Assembly (NCBI RefSeq): GCF_001949145.1
Contig: NW_019091414.1
Span: 1,349,190 to 1,413,189 of the forward strand
Reading direction: 5' to 3'
Source: Acanthaster planci
Taxonomy: Eukaryota > Echinodermata > Asteroidea > Valvatida > Acanthasteridae
DNA length: 64,000 nt
The stretch's first letter is position 1. Each line of letters starts with the position of its first letter. The translations under genes and the position numbers were made by a program. A model generated the notes under the pieces. That model saw nothing but the letters and a program-made list of their open reading frames with translations, did not search any database and had not been told where the DNA came from. Below are positions 49,547 to 61,800 of the stretch, in pieces.

Positions 49547-49561
49547 CGGCTGATAGGCCAT
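49547..49561 (-). CDS. Likely first coding exon of the CAS gene (5 codons, MAYQP)
   Basis: The minus strand reads acaagATGGCCTATCAGCCG followed by the donor GTGAGT. The start context is strong (A at -3, G at +4), the donor is canonical, and the exon is phase 0, so it joins to the SH3 exon as MAYQP-HVLARALYDN. CAS-family genes characteristically begin with a first coding exon of only a few codons and a very long first intron; vertebrate BCAR1 and NEDD9 do this. The resulting intron would be about 30 kb. A 5-codon exon cannot be proven from sequence alone. Confidence 0.45.
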
Positions 49562-50689
49562 TCTTGTTTTGATCAAGTTGCAAGAAAATTCCACCTCTTT
49601 GACAGATTTCACAGTACAAGTTGACTTTCACAGTATCCCATCATGGCGCAAACACTGTCCTGGTGAATCAGTTGTGATTACACACTCTGCTGACAGAAGT
49701 TCAGACAAAAGTTTAAAGACTTCAAAGTAAGTCTGTAACAAAACTGAGCGGTGTAAAGTTTCTCCTTCAATAATGGTCAACAATCAGGGAAAACTAATGC
49801 ATCAAATCCATTACGTGTAAAACAGTAAAAAGAGTTGTGGTTAAAGAAGTTTACATAAGCCTGGACTTGAAAGCAAGCATCTGTTAAGACTCCAACTGTT
49901 CCTGGCTGCCATTCTCTCTCTTCATATACATGTACTTTATTCACATACTTTACGTGGGAATCTGAATTAAGTTACTTATTTGCTAGAGAAAAAAAACACA
50001 GTTGGGAATAGTCATAGAGACTAATTATACTATAACACACTGAACATGTTATTTTAAGTCAAAATGCACGAAACATTTCAACCCTAACAGCAAACTGTAT
50101 CCACTCAAAATTTAGCATTTGTCACATATGATGCCCTTCCACTGTGATTGAGTTATGATTTACCCCATAATTTCCCTCTAACTGGGGTCAGGGTTTTACT
50201 CGAAAATTTCCCTGGTATCAGAACCTGCTTTTTCCACAGATCAAACCTGTCGATAACAGCATGGGGAACTTTGTCCAAAAGTAACCCCCTTTTCAGGTTT
50301 GTCCACTTCTACAATGTACAGTTAACTTTGAGCTGTTCTTTTTTGAGTGTATATGATCTCATCTTTCTCCATTCCTAAGGATACAATTTGTAAGTAATAT
50401 AATACAGTAGATTCACGGTGCCATTATCAGTTAGACTTGAAACCTGCAAAGGAAGGAAATGACAATTATCATGATTATGAGCAGACAATCCGATCTGTTC
50501 GGATGATGGTGGTGGAAGTCAATTGGTTTTTAATAATTGGATAATACTCCTGATTTTAGGTGAGGTCAGGTAAAAAGTCATCATGTGCTCTGCACTTAAC
50601 AGATTTTTAATTTTGATGCTTAAGGTGTGTTAGCACAAGGCTCTTTGAGATTGATATTAACCCTAACCCCCTAGGCTCCTGCATTAGAA

Positions 50690-51070
50690 AGCACACTGAA
50701 CCTCACAAAATCCAACAGGTTCATGTACTTGTGTATGCACTTGTACATGCAGGTTACTGTACCAAACCTGATAAACTCTAACAGAATGAGCCCATTGGAG
50801 TTTGAGTGATATGGTGTGGATGGGTCTATGCAGTATAGGATGACTTGCACTGAACAGTACCAAACCTGACAAAATCAAGTATAGACCAACAATTGGTACA
50901 GCAAGCCAGACACTGCACACCTGCACACAATGACCCGTGTGTGTCCCAACTCACACAGAATCCAATACCATCTCCCTGAGCCTTTCATCCCAAGTCTCAC
51001 AAAATTCAACAAGAAGTTCCTCAGGTACAGTACCAAACCTGCCAAAACCTCACAAAACCTGCTGTTGGAG
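50690..51070. repeat. Degenerate interspersed short repeat
   Basis: Units like ccaaacctgacaaaat and tcacaaaatccaacaggtt recur at irregular intervals (near 50705, 50762, 50861, 50997, 51031 and 51050), and in the complementary sense in ggcaggttttggg near 51074. This looks like a decayed minisatellite. Confidence 0.55.
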
Positions 51071-52219
51071 TATGGCAGGTTTTGGGCAGTTAGGGTTGAC
51101 ATGGCAAAGAAAACACCTAAGTATTTTCAAAGACAACATGAAATTTTTTTGACTCCCAACTTGATGTTTCTCAATTAAGATAATTTGTGCTTTTTGGTAT
51201 TTTTCAAGTCATAGTAAGGAAGGAAAGTAAGGTAAAAAGGAACTCTTTCCAAAGGACATCACCACTTCTGCCCATTTTCCCCACCAGAATTGGTCAGGAT
51301 TCAGGAACACAAAAATTGGGAAGAGTTCCACATACGGACACCAGTAGTTATTTCGTACAGTTACCTATTAGCCGTGAAAGCAAAAACATATCCAGAAAAG
51401 TTCAATTTAGGAGGGAAAAAACCAAGCTTAGAAAACACTTGAAATTTTTCAGATTAGTCTTATAGTGTTTATGCTCAAGATGTCAAGTGGCATCGTGAAC
51501 ACGTATGGAACTACTTCCCAAAATCTTTGAAAATAAATAACCAGTTGTATTTAAACTCACATACATGTACCCGTACATGTTACATGTATCTATTTGGCAG
51601 AATCCCTTATTTCCAGATCTATTTCAGTAAAACCGGTTGAAAGTTGGGCAAAAAGTATGCCTACCACTTTTTACCAATGAATACTTTCTTGAGTCACCAT
51701 ACAGTGCCAAAGAACATCTAGGCCTATGCATCTCACACAGAAAACCGGAACATTCCTTCCCAGTACGGCATGCATGATTCTTAAAACTTAAGTTGTAGAC
51801 TTTAGAAAACCGGAACCAGTTGTAGCAAACCAGAACTTTCTTCCCCTGTACTGCATGAAAGTCATAAAACGAAGGTTGTTGATAGTACTATATAATTCTC
51901 AACACAACTGGATTAGACCTAGACTTAATTTCGCAGATGTTGCTGTTCAAACTGTTTTGGTAAAAAAAAAGAAAATCATTGTGAAAGTACATGTGCCTAT
52001 CTCCAGACTTGTGTGTAATAAAAAAAATTGCAAGCAGATTGAGTGAAACCTCAGTCGCAACTTAGGAAACTGCCTTATGTTGTCCGTAACTTCGTAAGCC
52101 TTATCCGTTAATGTCCGTTATCACAAATAGTAAATATATTTAGGCCTAACGCATGATAGAAAGGAATTGTGGGAAGGAAAACGGGACAATGTTTGATAAG
52201 GCTTATTCTTAATAATTAG

Positions 52220-52970
52220 CTTGCCCCACGAATGCCGGCCCGGGAACTCCCCTTACCGTATCCTAACATGCCCAACAACACGCCTAGTAAACCCTGTACC
52301 GCTAATAAGCATGGACATGATGGAGAAGTTGTCTCCGGGCCACACTCGTGAGGCTATCGGTTGCTTCCTTCCTCTCTGGCTCTTGATGTCCGTCAGAGTC
52401 CTGTCTATCTCGATCCCAACAAACAAACAAACTACAACAGACACGTTTCTGTTTGGTATTATAAAACGTAATCACTGTCATTAGAAACTTAAAACCTTTA
52501 TTAAACAACAGAAATCGGAGGAAAGCTACCTGATCTTTCTCTTCCAATCGTACCACCTGGCCTGAAAGTACGAAGGATCGTCTACGTCTGAGCTCCGGCT
52601 CCTCGCCAGCTAGCAGCTAGCCAACCCGTGCGGTACTATACACTCTACACTAGACAGGTACCGCCTGGTCATCTCGTAATTTTGTAAGCTCACAGTAGGG
52701 GTACTAGTCCTATCTAAATTTATCAGAGTCGGAGGTCACTGACCTTTCCGCTTTTTTCACATTCACAACCGATGATGTCATTTTTATGGCCATATATGGA
52801 TAGGTGAGACATCCCTGAATCCGACGGCTGTTTCCACAAATGAACTAATAACCGGCGCAGCCGCGCCGGCCAGTTGGGAGGGCGCAATCAATGAATGGCA
52901 GAGGGCCAACGACGCCAAGATGCTCGGCATCAAAGTAAAATTTGATGAACTCGAGTTAATCTTCTGAGAC
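52220..52970 (-). promoter_or_regulatory. CpG-richer patch; possible CAS promoter or 5' exon
   Basis: Between the MAO 3' end and the proposed CAS first exon this is the one stretch visibly richer in CG dinucleotides (e.g. ggcccggg, gcagccgcgccggcc). On the minus strand an open segment ends at a good donor (gatacg/GTAAGG, near 52257), as a non-coding or coding first exon would; a second possible donor is gatcag/GTAGCT near 52531. Phase 2 at the first donor is incompatible with coding continuity into the SH3 exon, so 5' UTR use is more likely. Confidence 0.3.
52776..52967 (+). CDS. Unidentified open segment with coding-like codon use
   Basis: A 63-codon plus-strand frame ending at TGA 52965-52967. 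Its last part reads SWEGAINEWQRANDAKMLGI, with C/G-ending codons (aac gac gcc aag atg ctc ggc atc) unlike the AT-rich surroundings. It has no early ATG, so it would have to be a last exon; cgcag at 52861 could be an acceptor. A minus-strand frame of similar length overlaps it. I do not recognise the peptide. Confidence 0.25.
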   Translation, partial: CHFYGHIWIGETSLNPTAVSTNELITGAAAPASWEGAINEWQRANDAKMLGIKVKFDELELIF

Positions 52971-53535
52971 ATGAAACCCTTTGAAAATGTTTGAAATTAA
53001 TTTTTTGCCGTATTTACCGAATTCAGTAAACGCATTCCACTTTCACTGGAAGGAAAAAACAAATTTAAGATTGCAGTTCTCCAGATAACAGTCATGATCA
53101 AACACATCTATGCTTATTTTTCCTACGATGAGCAACTTCTTAGGATGCATCACCTGTTCCAAACATACTTTAAAAGCAAACCATTTCAGCACCTTCAATA
53201 CAGATAAGTATACTTTTTGCTTTTGTTACTGTTTTCATTTATTCCTAGCAATAAAATACTACATTTTTGTCAACAAACTAAAACCAAAAGAGCAGTAGGG
53301 ACCTAGTCCTTTAACAGAATAAAGACCTAAAAGGCTCAGCAAATCAGAACTTTAAATGCAGATAAAATGTGCTTGCTTTTACATATGTTGATTTCAGCGA
53401 CAGCAAAACAAGTTTCAAAGTGGGGGGCAGTTGTTACACCATCAGGCATCAGCCATTAATAGTTCAATCCACTGAGCCCCACCCAATTATAGGACCTGCA
53501 AAAACTGGGGAGGGGCAGGCCCCCCCCAGTTGAAA

Positions 53536-53562
53536 AAGTGGGGGGTCACTGCCCCCCCACTT
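53536..53562. repeat. GC-rich hairpin
   Basis: aagtgggggg (53536-53545) pairs perfectly with ccccccactt (53553-53562) around a 7-base loop. A related aagtggggggcagtt lies near 53418. It may be part of a repeat family. Confidence 0.65.
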
Positions 53563-55625
53563 CCGCCACCAGTGGTTGATTTTCTACAGATAAAATCCTC
53601 AAAGTTACAAACACATTAACTGAAACTATCACATACACATTAATTAAAACTACCAAAATAAATGAAAGAATTCACAAAAAATGATATAGCGGTATTAATC
53701 AAACTCATCAAAATTATATTCGCCTTTAAAGCACTATAAGAAAATATGCAACAGCAGAGATGGAATGTTCTTGATGGTGGAGCACACACTGGTAGAAAGC
53801 ATGGATGGAGTGGGGGTGGAGCAAATGCAGTTTGAAAAGGAGGGCAGGTGCTAGGTGCACACATTCTGTCTCATATTACCCCCTTATACTGTCAACACAC
53901 TGCTTCTGCTGGTTATGCATCAAACTGAACAAGATGATCAAACCTAAAATTATTTCATTGGTGACCTGAGAGTCCAAAATTTAATTGTAAGAAGTTGAAA
54001 AGATGGAAAATATTCTCAAAGCAAACACAAAGGTATCCATTTCTATCAATTGATAAAACTACTCCAAAATTATGAAACTATACCAACCAAGATACAATCT
54101 CATACACATCATAAATGTTCACTTTTCATTCTTGCTAGAAATTTAAAATACACCTAACAACTACACACATGCCAAGAAACACTTAAGAAAAATGACATCA
54201 CTATACTGTTCTAGCTTTGTGAATACAAAAACATTTTTTTAGTTTAAACAGTACACACATTTATTTCAACACTGCTGTAATCCACACAGATATAGTGTTG
54301 CATAATCAATTATGCAAAACGCATTAACTACAGTAAATGTAATGGATAACATTACACAAATGGCTACTTCTTGACAAGGGAAACCATTCTTGATACATGT
54401 ATACAAGAATTCAATGCACGGACACAAGTCTATTCTAGCTAAAGCAAAAAAGCAGTGCTAAGTTTTTAAAACTAACACATTCTTTTTATATTGTTGATGT
54501 GCATTGTTGATTTGCCCTGAATAGAGTGATTCCTAAAGGAAAACGAAGTATAACACATAATTCTGTGATGAAGATTTCCTCCCTCAAAAAGGCTGCATAT
54601 TTTCCTGAGACTTTCCCTGCATATTCTTAAATTTAAAGTGTAGTTCTCATGAAATTTTCTTAGACCATATTTTTCTACAACATTATGCTCTTCTTCAACG
54701 TAAGAAATTTGTTTGACATCCCTTTTTGGTTAAACGCATTGAAAAGTGCAATTTTTAAACCATCAAAAAATTGCCACTGCTTTCCTTGACAACTGAGGGT
54801 GCTGTTGCTGTGATGTCATCCAGGCAAGGCGTGTTTCAGTGCATAGTCCTTTCTGTTCAAATTGTGAACCAAAAATCAACTCAATGAAAACATTCCTAAG
54901 AAGGGGTTGCAAGTTTGTTTACTGCTACATAAAAATGAATCACCAAATTTAGGCCAGCAAAATCTAGAAAGTTCAGCAGTTTTCTGTCCACAAATACAAC
55001 ATTAAGATTCCTATCCTCGGATGACATCACAGTTTTGAATATGAATATGATAATACTCATTAGTATAAAAACCAAAAGGGGAACAAATACCCCTTGAAAT
55101 AGTGAAATGAGAATTGAGAATGAGGTTAACTGAAATATGTAAAGGTGCATTTTGAGGGATTATGTTAAACAAAATTGCTTTGCAGCTACCCTTTAACACA
55201 AACAACTTTTCATTTTCGAGTTTTAGAATAATTTTCAATAAATGTCTTGGAGCATAAATTGGGAGTTACAACCCTTTCACAATTCTTAAAGAAGATTATT
55301 TTTTGTTTAATTTTTTAAACAAAACTTCAAATCAGGGGAGTTATCCAGAGGGAAAGCAATTCATATGAAACCTGTCTGTGGAAGCCCTCCACGCAGTTTG
55401 AAGTTTATGAATAGCAAAATGCTGCCATTGATCCCTTTCTGCAGTTGGATTAAATCTCGCACCCCCTGCATGAAAATGTTTGATTTAAGAAAAGTCATAT
55501 CCCAAAATAGCTAGGATAAGATCCAGAGGCCATTTTCTCCAAATGGAAGATTAACTTACTCCATGTTCATTGTTTCTAAGATTCAATCACATTTAGTCTA
55601 AACTACATCTTGACTGAACTAATAC

Positions 55626-55631
55626 TTTATT
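55626..55631 (-). terminator. Candidate poly(A) signal of the MAO gene
   Basis: TTTATT on the plus strand (AATAAA on the minus strand), about 230 bases downstream of the MAO stop codon. Use is not demonstrated. Confidence 0.35.
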
Positions 55632-55863
55632 GTTGGATGTAGATAAAAATCACAAAGGGATATTCTATGAAATCGTAAAGTCAAATTTCATAACCCCCCC
55701 AAAAAAACAAATACAAAATAACCAAAACCATATACTACTGTGATATGAAATAGTCAGCCTGATTTCCTAGCACAAAACTGAAATTACTTACACCATTATT
55801 GCTGGTATCTTTTTTTCAAAAGACCTGAATCCTTTTTGGAGGCAAAATGACCAGTTCCTGGCC

Positions 55864-58800
55864 TTAGAGAAGGTAAAGAATGCCTCCAACAATAGTGAGG
55901 GATGTTACCGTGGTAACAAACTTGAGAAATCCTGTAACAGAGGGCAGAAGTCCTTCCAAGACGCTAACGTCAAATGGCTTGGCTGGAATGTCCTAAATGG
56001 TGAAACATTCAAGGAAAGTACTGAGGTCACTGGCTTCTCAGATACCAAGGCATGAGCGCATTTTGAAGCACGGACAGCAAGTGAAAGGCACTCTTATGAC
56101 ACTGGTCCATGCCTACACTGTTGTTTATTTTTAGGGATAAATTTGGGCCCACTTCATTGACCCCATAATTAAGTAGAAAATACTGATTATTCATATATAC
56201 CTGAGCAGTGTTCTGGCTAGGACCATTTTAGTGCCGCGTAAAATTTGTGGATTGCAAAGCGTAGTGAGCGCAGTGAGCGGAGCTCTCCTGGCTTATAGCC
56301 GGACTGGATTTGCACCCTCTATTGATATCGCTAATCAGCTGGTCTTAAGCCAAGACTACAAACACATGCATGCTGCCTCGAGGGAGGCTACATTATATCC
56401 CATAATTTCACATCCGGGTCTTGTAACAATGTTAGCTTGATGTTCTCAATGCTTTCTGATGCTTGAAATACGATCGAATTGGTACATTTTCAGTATTTAT
56501 ATTTCCGTTCCTTTGAGGAAAATCTGTGCTGGGCAGCACAGCCAATTTGAACCCTTGAGCCATGCAGAAATTTGCAGTATCGGGTGGCGCCACCTGGCAC
56601 TGCCCACTGTGGCTAGAACACTGTATCCGAGACAATTTAGCCATTCCTGTTGGTCGAGAGCTCGTCAAGTGGCCAGTCTCAAATAGCCGATAAGGCATTG
56701 GCTCGCTGTGCCACTTTATGCAGTATGCGTCACACGTGCATAATGATCTCTAGGGGGTTGTTTAAAACTACTTTTGAAAGAAATGACCATAATATGGCTA
56801 GACGAGCATTTGAACAAAACAAAGTAACATTCTCAAACAAATTGTTGAAAATTGTAATTTTAAAAACTTGGTAGGCCTTTGTGACTAAAAATGTATTTAT
56901 GAATGGGAATATGCGCTTGGTCAGTCTTGGCCAGCTCAGCGAATGGACACTGCTCACTTCCCTTGCCTTTGGCTCCCACGTTATCAACATCCATTCTCCT
57001 GACAAAGTCTTAACAAATGTTTGAGACCAGCCAAACACATGTTTATTCTTATAATAAATGTATGTGCTGAGCAGCAATTTTCACTGCTTAGCACAGTATT
57101 AAAGTTAGAAGCTCCATGCATATACTTTTGAATGTGAACGTTTTCCAAAAAACAGGTTAGTCCCATTAAATCAAAATTCAAGCAAAATGTTATGGAACTT
57201 TACTATTTCTTTGATGTGAAGTCACATCACACTGAGTCACCGGAAACCAGACAGTATCCACTATCGACTTTCGGGTTTTCCACCACATTATGTGTATTTG
57301 ACCAATGAACAAACCGACAAGACAAGACGATTACCAGTGATTCTGGCTCATCCTGCCATATTTCATCTTCTTTGATCAGTCCTTTCTGGTGCAAAATCTA
57401 TAATCCAAGAAAAAAACACATCAATTTAAGTTTAAGGGAAAAAGAGCTTTACTCGTGTCCTTGTGAAGCTAAAGACCAAGCACAACTTGGGGTCAAATTA
57501 CATTGTGCTGCATAAAGAGAGCTATTGGTGTAAAATAAACCCTTTTCACACCTCATTGCATTAAAAACTATTTGTAAAGTGAAGAAATGTTTTACTTTTC
57601 AATTTTCCTTAACCAACCTGAGCAAAAAACATTCACAGAATTCCTTTGACTGGAATCGAACCGTGAACCTCCCGCCAATTGTCAACATAAAAACCACTGA
57701 ATCACCAGGTAAGCAGATTGCAATCTTTCAATTGGCTGATTTGAAAAGCACATCAATATTTGACTCGGAAGTGTTACCTCTCTCGCAGCTCTTTCACCAG
57801 CTTGTATCGCACCTTCCATGTATCCTGACCAATAGTTGGCAGTCTCTGTACCGGCAAAGTAGACACGGCCCATGGGTTCACGAAGCACCCTGAACAACAA
57901 AGGACGTCCAATATAAATAATTGTCTCTTGAGCTGAGAAGTCTTTCTAGGAGCCGGATCAGTAAACATCTGTATCTTTGTATTAGATAAACCATCCACCA
58001 ACCTTGTGAATTCAAAGTATCCGAGTTTGAAGGGGCACAATTCATATCGCTAGGCTTGGTTACAAGTAACAGAGGCTGCTCAGAGAGAGGACTTACTTGC
58101 CGAACTGTGTAAAGACACCCGGGGCAGCGGCAGCCATGTAACAACCTCCCGAGAATTCTTCCTCCATCCAGTTTTGCTCCACATAGTTGATGGGCTAGAT
58201 TTTGGAGTGATACATCCAAAAAATATATATAAAATACCACCTTGTTTTAATAGCTTCTCTTTTTCTGTTTCTTGTGACCCATTCAGTGATCCCAGGATAT
58301 TTAAAACATTCAAAACAATTAGTTAAAATACTGATCCCTCCAGAAGAATTCAGTATTTAGACTCCAATGCATTGCAGTAGTGTGTTGCAAAAACCTTCTA
58401 TTGGACAGGACACTTGTTTTGTGAGTGTATGCATGTTTTTAAATGGAAAACCAGAGTCACTTCATTGATGAATGTTGTAGGACCAGATTCTCACTTGACG
58501 CAACTCCTAGGACCTCATTTCTGGTTGAATCTTCCAAAGAGCAAAATAAATTACCTTAACCACAGAAATTATTAATTTTAAAATCATGATAATATCATGA
58601 TTGTAAAATACAATAATATATAAACATATACGATATACATATAAATACACTGTATTGATTCTATTACAAAAATTGAAATGAATTTGAAACTGAAGTGAAT
58701 GATAAACATGTCCGAATGAGGATGTAATACCAGAAGTCACTGTACTCACATGCAGAGCTTCTCCTGTTCCAAACGCTTTGGCATAGTACTCACATATGGC

Positions 58801-61800
58801 TTTTTTCCTGCAAACAAGTGTTTTTGTGGCATGATGATCGTCGATATGTATTAACAGACTGGCCGACTACAATATTGCAAATGACATCTTTTTCGCGCCA
58901 ACCCTCTCAGTGTTAAATATTCTGGCCCCTAACTGGCTCCAAATTAGTTTCAGTTTCAGGGTAAGCCAGTATTTTTTCAAGGGATGGGGCAGTAGGAGCA
59001 GTGGCCAGTATAGACATTGGCAGAGCCAGTGGGGGGTGGGAGGGCACGGAGACTCTCCCCCTCCCCCTGGACAAATCAAGCACCAGCTCCCCAAGCTAAT
59101 GACCCTTCGGATCTGCAAATGGTAAAAGCCCTTATTCCTTCTTTACGAGTTTGCCAAAATCGTGGACAATGGCAAGCACAGAGACCAAATACTTTGAAGA
59201 ATTTCCAGTGACCATGTCAGAATGGACTACACGTGGATACTTTCAGAGGTCCATTTTCAACACGAAAAGTATTATTTCTTAATTGTTACATGCTCTCTCT
59301 TACAAACCTTTCTTCTTTGGTCAACAAGCAGAGTTTCCTGGCATTCTCTCCGTTGATGAACCTTCAACAAAATTCAAAATGAGGGCACAGATTATCCCCC
59401 AATAATCTTCCGTTAACTTCTAGTATAACCAACATTTCTGACCAGAATCATGACAGAAAAATCTTGGTGAGCTTTAGGCTGCTTTCTGCTGCTACTTATG
59501 TACAAAAAATGAAATTTCAACCAGGCGTTGGAAAGGTGACATTTTCCAGATGCCAAGAGCAGGATGGCTCCCCATCAATCCATAGAGTTCCAAAGAAAGG
59601 GAAAAGTGACCAGCTGGAACTTGTCTACATGTAAGAGCTCTAAAATATTGCTGGCTCACAGGCAAAATAAGAATAACTGAACAGAGTCAACTTTAGTTGA
59701 CATCTTCTTGGTTTTGGTACCATTTGGTAAGGGTGACTATCTATGCATAAAGTTTAACCATAGTTTTATACATGTTTCTAAAGAATGGCTCATTTTACAT
59801 CTGTTGTATTTCAATAGGTGAGATTTTAATGAGTGGCTTGAGCAGTGTCTTTTGCTCCAACACTAACAACTGCAAAACCATCATATGCAATTTATTCAAA
59901 TCTGTTTGGACCATAATTTCTTTTACTATGACAGCTGCCAAGCTGGCTTGCAAACACTGAGAATGTAACATAGCAACAGGAAGGTTTATAACACTGTCAG
60001 TGATGTGACTACCAACAGCCAAAGAAGTTTTTTTTAAATTTGGACAGGAGAAAACCAGTGCATACCCCATGATTGCTGGGTGTGAGCCATCGGGCTTGAT
60101 GTCCTCAAAGCAGCCAACTATAGGACCCTCCAATCCCAGAATAATTCCGTTGTAATCTGCAAGTGTGACAGCCATATCTAAATATGACCTAACTCTGCTA
60201 CAAGTAACATTACTGTGAAACATAGAAATGGTCAAACTTTATTTCCCTCAAAAGTTTTTCAATGAATTTCCCAAATGTTTCCCCTGTACGGTGTGACTTA
60301 CGCAATAAGTTTTTAAATGGCATAAGTTGAGACAAACAAATCAGAAATGATTGATTTTGCTTACAAATCATGCTGAGTTTAGGCTCGTCATTGCTGAATT
60401 TAAAAAGGTTTATTCAAGAAATGAATAACTTTGGTTTGTTTTCGGGCTGTGAGAGAACTTTCTCAGAAGAAAACGTGAAAATATTTTCAGAACGGCAATT
60501 AAAGCTAATTCAATGACTGTTTTATGACTATTTAACACTTAAAAGAATGACATAAAAATAAAAGCCAAAATTTTCCTTGTCTGTAAGACTAATACGATTA
60601 AAATGTTGCGTAGCTAGGCAACTTTTTGGTGAAATCAACTGTCAGTACTGTACAAAGCGTAGGGCATAATACACTATAAGTTTAATTAAATTTGCTGAAA
60701 TCATACAGTCAAATGAAATCTAGATGGTCTCAAAACAAATGGCAGACCCAAGCAACTGACAAGTATTCAATGAAAACATGTCTCAACTTCTACTAGCAAC
60801 TTGTGATTTTGAAGTACCCAATGCAACTCATTAACAAAAGAAAAACGTGTAAAATGTGGTCACCTCGATCTCTCCAGAATGTTTTCTTGTAAAACATGAA
60901 TGTCTTGATAACAGAACCCATTGGCATGTGCTGAATGAGCTGAAACAACGAAGCACAAAAGAAGCAGATGTTATGTTTAAATTATAGATTCTGTCATTAC
61001 ATATACTCTTGGACTAAAGAGAAGAACTCAAGTTTTTGAGCAACTGGAGGAATATAAGATTCGGGGGAAATGGCCATTTTTAGTTTCATTTAAAAAAATG
61101 AAACACTGACCAATGAAACAAGTGTATCCACAGCTCATGAATATTAAAAAGGCACAATGTAAAAAGGGCCCAACTTTGGACTAACCTGGTTTTTCAATGA
61201 AGGAAGAGGAGGTTGGAACGTTATCTTGCTAAGCAGTGCAATGGGTACTGCACTTATCATGTGAGATGCCTGCACAGAAATGAAACATCACTCCACTTAC
61301 ATCATAGAAAAGCAAATTGGGCTAAATAATGATTGTCAAGAGTACAGGAGAATGATTTTGGAGAAAATCTATTGGTGATTTACCTCAAACACATCACCAT
61401 TTCTTGTTGTCACTTTCACTCCATCATCAGACTGCACAATGCTTGACACTGCATGCTCCAACAGGACATTTTCTGCAAATGAGACAAAATTAATGACACA
61501 ACACCACTTATATCCTGCGACATCAGGCAACTTATAAGTCTGTTTAGCCTCAAAATCCACAACATTCCTGTTCCTTTTACTCTATGTACTGCATTCCTAT
61601 GGAAACATGTACTGTGTCTGTAGGTTTCCCAACAGGAAAGAGCAATTCCTGAGATTTCTTGACTCACCTTTTCCAAGCTTCTTTGCCAATCCCTCGCTGA
61701 CCTGCATGGAGCCACCAATAAACCTCCTCTCCTGAAGAGTAACAAAATCAAGACTTCAGAGTAAGAAATAGGCCTACATCAACTCTTTCAGTTCAAGTTA

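Larger units (their letters stand above)
49562..55863. other. Intergenic region between CAS and MAO genes
   Basis: Holds a set of degenerate repeats (about 50690-51070), a CpG-richer patch (52220-52970) and GC-rich hairpins near 53536-53562 (aagtgggggg pairing with ccccccactt). No confident coding exon. Confidence 0.5.

Noticed and set aside
52302-52556. Minus-strand frame as N-terminus of CAS (VVRLEEKDQ with GTAGCT donor)
   Set aside because: It is phase 0 but has no ATG (it opens with GTG), and the MAYQP exon at 49561 has a real start and a better donor.
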